DNA from: Siphonodentalium dalli | Lineage: Eukaryota > Mollusca > Scaphopoda > Gadilida > Siphonodentaliidae | Assembly: GCA_032622095.1 (NCBI GenBank) | Contig: CP136063.1 | Location: 37,176,106 to 37,240,105 of the forward strand | DNA length: 64,000 nucleotides | Reading direction: 5' to 3' | In this document: in pieces, positions 58,871-64,000 of the stretch | Position numbering within the stretch: the first letter of the stretch is position 1 | How the letters are laid out: every line of letters begins with the position of its first letter | Translations under genes and position numbers: made by a program | Notes under the pieces: model-generated | What the model saw: only the letters and a program-made list of their open reading frames with translations | What the model was told of the DNA's origin: nothing | Database searches by the model: none

Positions 58871-59431
58871 GAAAGTGTCCAATGACCATTGCCAAATGGG
58901 GCCTGGGTGATGGAATAAAAAGTGAAAAGTTAAGAATGAAAAACATCATATGTAAAATCATGAAGATATGGAACCACGCTACCCTTGAGTGCGTATTTGA
59001 CTCAGGAAGACATAGGACAAGGGAAGTCCGTGTCTTCAGGTTAAAAGTTTGTCATTTCCATCGCTGAATGGGTCGTGGGGGCTAATACGTCGAAAACGCC
59101 GAAAGCCATGTGCACCGATTCAAGTGGCTGGTAAATCAAATTAAATCGTATTGGGAAACTAAGAACCAATCCGCGTGGTCATATTATATTATTAGTCGAT
59201 GACTGCACCGAAGTTGTTTGAAAACATTACTCAGTTTACTTACATTTGATGAGAATCGACGAGAGAAGTTTCGCTGTTGAACAAAAATGTCTGCCGACGT
59301 GCAATCTCTTCCGGGTATGGATCACATGACCGGAGATCATGTGACCGGTCGAAATGGCGATTGTCCGAGGCCGTCCTTGATGAGAGTAGCGAGATTGGAC
59401 GGATGTGGCGTCTAAGAGAATTCTTCCTTGT
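58871..59431. other. Non-coding, unassigned
   Basis: Contains a near-palindrome 'gatcacatgaccggagatcatgtgaccggtc' (about 59320-59350), split here only as a description. The 82-codon minus frame at 59240-59488 runs out of the RT fragment and has no domain of its own. Confidence 0.4.
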
Positions 59432-59947
59432 TTTTACCTTGCTGTGTATCGACCAATCTAGATATGTGGTTGTTAAAGCGGACTGCACACTTGGTATTCA
59501 GTAATAAAGCTTTAAAAATGTGCCATATTTTACCCGATAATCCTCTATCGTACAGATTTATGAGCAGCCCGTTAATCCAAACAGTGTCAAATGCTTTGCG
59601 AGTGTCAAGAAAACATGAAAATAGGGGACTATGATTTTCCAAGGAATACGCGATGCTCTCATGGATCATGAAAGACGTGTTCATGCTGCTTACCCCTTTC
59701 TGGATGCCATTCTGAAGTGGGTGTACTTTTATTAACACTGGTGTGGCGGATTCTATACGAAGTAAAATTATTTTTTCCAGTAGTTTATACAATACGGGGA
59801 GTAACGTTATGGTACGATAGTTGTCGAACTTGCTTTTGTTCCCTCTCTTATGAAGGGGTATCATAATTCCGCATTTGGCTTGATCTGGAATGTGGTTGAA
59901 TTCCATCATTTTGGATAATATGCGTGCAACATTATTAGCAACCACAA
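59432..59947 (-). pseudogene. Non-LTR retrotransposon RT fragment (fingers to motif A)
   Basis: Minus-strand frame reads 'CGIMIPLHKRGNKSKFDNYR', 'TITLLPVLYKLLEKII', 'LQNGIQKGVSSMNT' and then motif A, 'FSCFLDTRKAFDTVW', with the catalytic Asp-x3-Ala-Phe-Asp context intact. It stops after 'LVDTQQG', just before motif B; the sequence there, 'caaggtaaaaac', happens to resemble a splice donor. The 5' side is cut at 59945 by the start of the plus-strand LINE. A truncated, inactive piece. Confidence 0.85.
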
Positions 59948-60711
59948 CGCGCCGCAGGCGCGTTGTTGCTTTTCAAGTTTAGGCGTGAATGACGTCATCA
60001 ATTTTTACAATACCATGAAACAGAATTTCGACGCGATGAAAAACGGCGCACAAAAATTGGTTAAAAATCACGTGACTTCCGCTCCGCTTTCGCATTGCAT
60101 CCTGGGAAAATTGGTCCAGAGGTCACAGGTCGAGGAGTTCAGAATGCCGAAGATACATTGATTTGTTAGGCGAGTTGAACAACTCAATTCTCAACTGTCC
60201 CTACCAAATGACCGGCATCATTATAGTGTGATTTAACAACAGTGATTTTTCAAACAACACCACGATGAATCAATTTGGAGTTTTACATCGCAATTTTTCG
60301 ACAGTAGGCGCCGGGGACTAGGCGGTGCAAAAGTATTCGAACTTGTCAAAGTTGAAGCGCATTTCATTTTCTACCTCACCCACGAACCAGTTTCGTCAAC
60401 ACCGAGGACAACATCAAGCAAATTATTACAGTACCATGGACCTTAAATCAACGATAGAGTGATCACAGAACACAACAATTTCGCCAGCATTCATGACAAT
60501 CGAACACACCCAAGAACGGCGCCAAAATTGTTTCGATCTTTTCAAAAAAGTTATATCTATAAATTACACTAAACTATATCTAAAAAGAAGAATGGGCAAC
60601 ATACTGTAAGTGTCCATGATTGCGGTGCTGTATATCTATCCATCCAAGATAGTCGAGATCAACAACTAATCGACGTACAATTAAACACATCTCCTATTTT
60701 CGTGATATAAA
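59946..60711 (+). promoter_or_regulatory. LINE 5' UTR / internal promoter region
   Basis: Richer in CpG than its surroundings and contains a CRE-type palindrome 'tgacgtca' at 59990-59997. LINE 5' UTRs usually carry an internal promoter, but no TATA-less initiator can be assigned with confidence. The region after about 60140 has no other feature. Confidence 0.4.
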
Positions 60712-62578
60712 CAATTAACAACAACAAACACTCGCAAAAATACAAAGAAGGCGTTTTACTCGGTAATTCATGGAAAGGATGGCGTGAGCGGTATTTTCAC
60801 TGACTGGACAGTATGTGGACCCCTTGTATTGAATGTAAAATCTGCCATTTACAAAGGCTGCACCACATACGCTGAAGCCAAAAAACTCCAACTGTCAGGG
60901 AAAGGAAATATGGAAATACACACAAAAACTGCTGTTGTGTCCTGCAGTGAATTTGAAGAACTGAACATTGCAGAAGACTATGTGGAAAATGAATCGGATC
61001 ACAAACATAATTTCATTTATGACAGCGACTCGTCTGACGGCTTTGAAGAAATACCAGATCATCCCAGTTACACATCGACCTCAGACGACAGTAATTCAGA
61101 AATTTCAAACGAAACATACCGTAAACAAACTATGAGTCCTGGAGCTACCCCGAAACCGAAGAAACCCCTTATTGTTAGAAAAACAGGACTATACACCATC
61201 AAGAGAAAGACTAAATTTTCAAAAGCAAAACATCAAACTTCTCAACAAAATAAATTACAATCTCATTCAGCACAAGTCCTACATCACTCTGACTTGGAAG
61301 AAATGAAGAATAACATAGAGAGGAAATTAACAGAGATCCAATCCAGTATGTTCACAACCCTCGAACAAAACATTACAGCAACAGGATCACCGTACCAACA
61401 TAAATTGCATATTACACAAATTAGACAAGATGCAGACTCTCCTCACATCTACTTCAGGGAACAACGCCGAGAGAGATATGGAGCACGAATTACAAAAGCT
61501 ACGTTATGAGACAGAATTAGAATCTGAAACACTGCGAACAGTTATAAAACAGCAAAAAGACTCCATAAAACAGATGGAATCATCCCACGTCACAGGGGTT
61601 AACAATATTCGCAGTGACTTACAACTGCTGATTTCTAAAAACGATACTCAATACAAGGAGATAAAGACATTGGAAGAAGGAATACGGTCACTAAAGACAA
61701 CACTCAAGTGCAAAGAAGATGAGATAATCCAGCTAAAACTACATACACAGGAGGACAATAAAAGTACCTCACCGTGGAAAAATGTACCGTTATCCTCCCA
61801 TAGTCAGAGCAAACTAGTAACAGAGAATAAATCATCGCCTAACAGAAAAGTTGTCACCCATAAGCCGAAAGTTGTCCTAATCGGCACATCTAACATTCGG
61901 AAAATAGACCCTAAGAAAATGTCACAGAGATTTGACCTACATAAAATAGAAGCTTACACACTGGATGAGACTGCAAAAGAACTTAACGAACTAATCAAAG
62001 ACAAAGACCAAAATAGTTATCCAGATATTCTGGTCTTACATTCTCTCACAAATGACCTGAAATCGAATCCTGAAAGTTGCGCAACAAAAGTGAGAGCATT
62101 GGCATCATCAGTAAAAAATAAAATGCCAAAAACTAAATTAATAATTTCCTTAGCAACTCCCAGAAGCGATTCCGAAAAACATCTTGCCAATGTCAACGTG
62201 GTAAATGCAACACTGAAACGTGACTTCCTAAATGTAAAGGAAATTACACTATGGGACCATCGAAACATGTGGGACTGGGATCAACCTAGACAACAACTTT
62301 TAAATCAAGATGACTTGTACCATCTATCTGGTCATGGCGCTATAGTTCTCGCCACTAATATTTCAATTAAAATCAAAAAACAGTTAGGCATCACAACCAA
62401 TACTCATCAGCATGAACATCAAATCAAAGGATGGACAAACTACAACAACAACCGCAATCCACGGAACTACATAAATGAAAATGACCAAAGCTACTCTAGT
62501 AGAAACAATGGTTTCACACAAAACAATAGGAGCCATCAACGTTCCTACTCAACCTGGCCATACAGCCAGGACTACTAG
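60712..62578 (+). pseudogene. LINE ORF1: RNase H1-type hybrid-binding domain, coiled coil, SGNH/GDSL esterase-like domain
   Basis: The first frame is open from 60712 (after a TAA at 60709) to 61509 but has no ATG before the first domain. 60751-60890 encodes 'AFYSVIHGKDGVSGIFTDW', then C, V, 'AIYKGCTTYAEAKKL', matching the RNase H1 N-terminal (hybrid-binding, caulimovirus VI-like) pattern FYxVxxG+..GIxxxWxxC...(F/Y)K...T..EA. An acidic Ser/Asp stretch and a basic stretch follow. A frameshift between ~61330 and 61470 moves coding to the frame ending at 62578. That part has a coiled coil (~61490-61750) and an esterase-like domain with 'VVLIGTSNIRKID', 'LHSLTND' and 'DDLYHLSGHGAIVLA', resembling SGNH blocks I, III and V. 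ORF1 proteins of CR1-like LINEs often have esterase domains; the N-terminal addition is unusual. Confidence 0.72.
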
Positions 62579-64000
62579 TGCAGGTGACAATTGTTCCAAC
62601 AAGCTGACTCATCAGCTGAAAATCCTATCATGGAATGTTGGAGGTTTAACATCAGGATCATATAAAAAGTACAATGATCCATATTTCCTTCAACATATTC
62701 ATGATTGCAATATCATTCTTCTAACTGAAACACATGTGGGTCCCGAAGAAAGTATTATTGTAAACGGTTTCAAGTATTTCCCAGTATGTCGGAATATTTC
62801 TTCAAACGGTAGATACTTTGGTGGCCTGGGTATTTTAATAAGTACCAGCATAGCCAAAGGAGTACACCTTTTGAAGAACACCAGTGTAGACTACCAATGG
62901 CTCCAACTTGATAAACATTTCTTCAATTTAACAAAAGATTTATATATTTGCATAGCTTACATCATCCCGGCAAATTCACATTATGAGAGTAGGCTCGATT
63001 ATGATGTATTAAGTTCAATAGAGGAGGACATAACGAAAACTTATTCAAAGAAAGGTCACATTATGATTTGTGGAGACTTGAACTCTCGAACTGGTAACAG
63101 AGTTGACATTGTTGAAAATGATGATGATCACCAAATGATTGATCTTACAGACAATTCAAGTCAAATTAATATAAGAACTAATTCTGACCCAATCAGTGAC
63201 AAACAGGGTAAACAACTGATAGACATGTGTGTTTCACAAGGCTTAATATTATTAAATGGTAGAATTTTTGGAGACTCCATTGGTAGTCCCACTTGCTTTA
63301 AGCCGAACGGTGTGAGTGTTGTGGATTATATGATAGCCTCAAGGGAGCTTATGGACCAAATTTTAAATTTTCAGGTCTCTCCATTCCAACCTACAATGTC
63401 TGACTGTCATTGCAGTCTTAAATGTATTATATCTACAACATTCAGAAAAATCAAATCAAAATCACATTCAACCGATCATCAGAAACCAGCCCCTGGCAAA
63501 TTTAGCTGGTCAAACACTTCCAAATCTGCATTCCAGCATGCACTCCATTGTCCGAATATCCAAAAACAAATATACAAATTTCAACAATCAACTTATTCCG
63601 CAGAGCAGATTGGCGAAGCAACAGTAGATCTAGAAAATATTTTAATTCAGGCAGCCAACATATCACTAAAGTTCAAAAATTCCAAATACCACAATCGGAA
63701 ACGCACAAATAATTGGTTTGATGGTGAACTGAGAGATAGGCGCAAGACATTACAATATAAGGCCAACGACATGTCAACAAATCCCTTCAATAAGGCAAAA
63801 CGTGATAGTTATTTCAAATCCTACAGACAGTATAAAAAAATACACCGAGTAAAAAAAAGAAATATAAATTGCTTCTCCTACAGAAGCTCGATAATCTTAG
63901 AGAGAATAATCCAAATGAATACTGGAAACTACTCAAAACTCTTCAATATGAAGAAGGCAGCCAGGAACCCAGGTTGGAAAACAATATTGAACTGGACAGT
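62475..64000 (+). CDS. LINE ORF2, APE-type endonuclease and start of RT linker (partial)
   Basis: Open from ATG 62475 (further ATGs at 62481 and 62508), overlapping ORF1 by 104 bp in a different frame. Endonuclease signatures in order: 'KILSWNVGGL' (~62617), 'IILLTETHVG' (~62712), 'HIMICGDLNSRTG' (~63057), 'VVDYMIASRELM' (~63318) and 'MSDCHCSL' (~63399), where the usual S-D-H has a Cys before His. Near 63840, at an A7 run, the coding signal moves to another frame: from 63842 it reads 'KYKLLLLQKLDNL', 'NPNEYWKLLKTLQ', typical linker sequence before RT. The original frame happens to stay open to the window end, so the length of the open frame overstates the intact protein. Confidence 0.85.
   Translation, partial: MKMTKATLVETMVSHKTIGAINVPTQPGHTARTTSAGDNCSNKLTHQLKILSWNVGGLTSGSYKKYNDPYFLQHIHDCNIILLTETHVGPEESIIVNGFKYFPVCRNISSNGRYFGGLGILISTSIAKGVHLLKNTSVDYQWLQLDKHFFNLTKDLYICIAYIIPANSHYESRLDYDVLSSIEEDITKTYSKKGHIMICGDLNSRTGNRVDIVENDDDHQMIDLTDNSSQINIRTNSDPISDKQGKQLIDMCVSQGLILLNGRIFGDSIGSPTCFKPNGVSVVDYMIASRELMDQILNFQVSPFQPTMSDCHCSLKCIISTTFRKIKSKSHSTDHQKPAPGKFSWSNTSKSAFQHALHCPNIQKQIYKFQQSTYSAEQIGEATVDLENILIQAANISLKFKNSKYHNRKRTNNWFDGELRDRRKTLQYKANDMSTNPFNKAKRDSYFKSYRQYKKIHRVKKRNINCFSYRSSIILERIIQMNTGNYSKLFNMKKAARNPGWKTILNWT

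Larger units (their letters stand above)
59946..64000 (+). mobile_element. Non-LTR retrotransposon (LINE), 5' part, runs off the window
   Basis: Begins near a CpG-rich 'cgcgccgcaggcgcg' at about 59946, where it interrupts an older RT fragment on the other strand. Order: 5' UTR (to ~60711), ORF1 (60712-62578), ORF2 (62475 onward, endonuclease then RT linker). The 3' end, poly(A) and target duplication lie outside. Both ORFs carry one frame disruption, so this copy is probably not active, unless these are homopolymer sequencing errors. Confidence 0.82.

Noticed and set aside
59420-59440. Splice donor ending the RT fragment
   Set aside because: 'caaggtaaaaac' fits a donor by chance, but no downstream acceptor with the missing RT motif B was found; truncation is simpler.
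60784-60786. Start of ORF1 at this position
   Set aside because: The codon is GTG within a conserved domain; the frame is open upstream to 60712 and the domain begins near 60751, so a start here would cut the domain.

Overview
The window reads as nuclear DNA of an animal, most likely a mollusc or another lophotrochozoan. The support is AT-rich non-coding DNA full of palindromic elements, minisatellites and decayed APE-type LINEs, a tRNA-derived SINE, and an intact gene of the rapunzel / SE-cephalotoxin-like family. No prokaryotic gene organisation is present. The species cannot be named from sequence alone. Nearly all homology statements here come from recognising motifs by eye; no search was run.

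Layout. 1-4770: a 73-bp tandem array, a foldback element, a small MITE, and a long ~75-bp satellite whose last units have captured and amplified the 3' end of the neighbouring gene. 4771-5988 (minus): an intact 405-codon rapunzel/cephalotoxin-like gene. 4994-17208: a ~6.1-kb head-to-tail tandem duplication (copies 4994-11070 and 11071-17208) that differs at only about six substitutions, two single-base indels and one minisatellite length change. The second copy of the gene (11052-12065) lost its 3' end at the junction and ends in five junction-derived codons. Each copy also holds a foldback element just upstream of the gene, a LINE reverse transcriptase fossil split by a ~1-kb insertion, a 30-bp minisatellite, and two hairpin/TIR elements.

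17209-32575: mostly unassigned DNA with microsatellites and a ~217-bp-arm inverted repeat. It also holds three evenly spaced 84-nt segments on the minus strand that look like duplicated exons, a TTAA-flanked MITE family and a SINE. 32576-35690: a decayed LINE (endonuclease, linker, RT motif C region) interrupted by a ~1.9-kb satellite block. 36040-38615: a ~31-bp tandem array. 39021-46463: two large foldback elements, a LINE 3' fossil and a family of near-perfect hairpins. 46464-51183: a possible 4.7-kb TTAA-flanked element with 17-bp terminal inverted repeats. 52031-58870: tandem repeats and a broken, otherwise long protein-coding unit with two Cys/His modules.

59432-64000: a minus-strand RT fragment abutting the 5' part of a much fuller plus-strand LINE. 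Its ORF1 joins an RNase H1-type hybrid-binding N-terminal domain, a coiled coil and an SGNH/GDSL esterase-like domain; ORF2 begins with an APE-type endonuclease and runs off the window. This ORF1 architecture, the three-exon cassette and the fresh duplication of the rapunzel/cephalotoxin-like gene are the most interesting items. Few of the genes can be said to work together; the window is chiefly a record of mobile-element and satellite turnover around one host gene.
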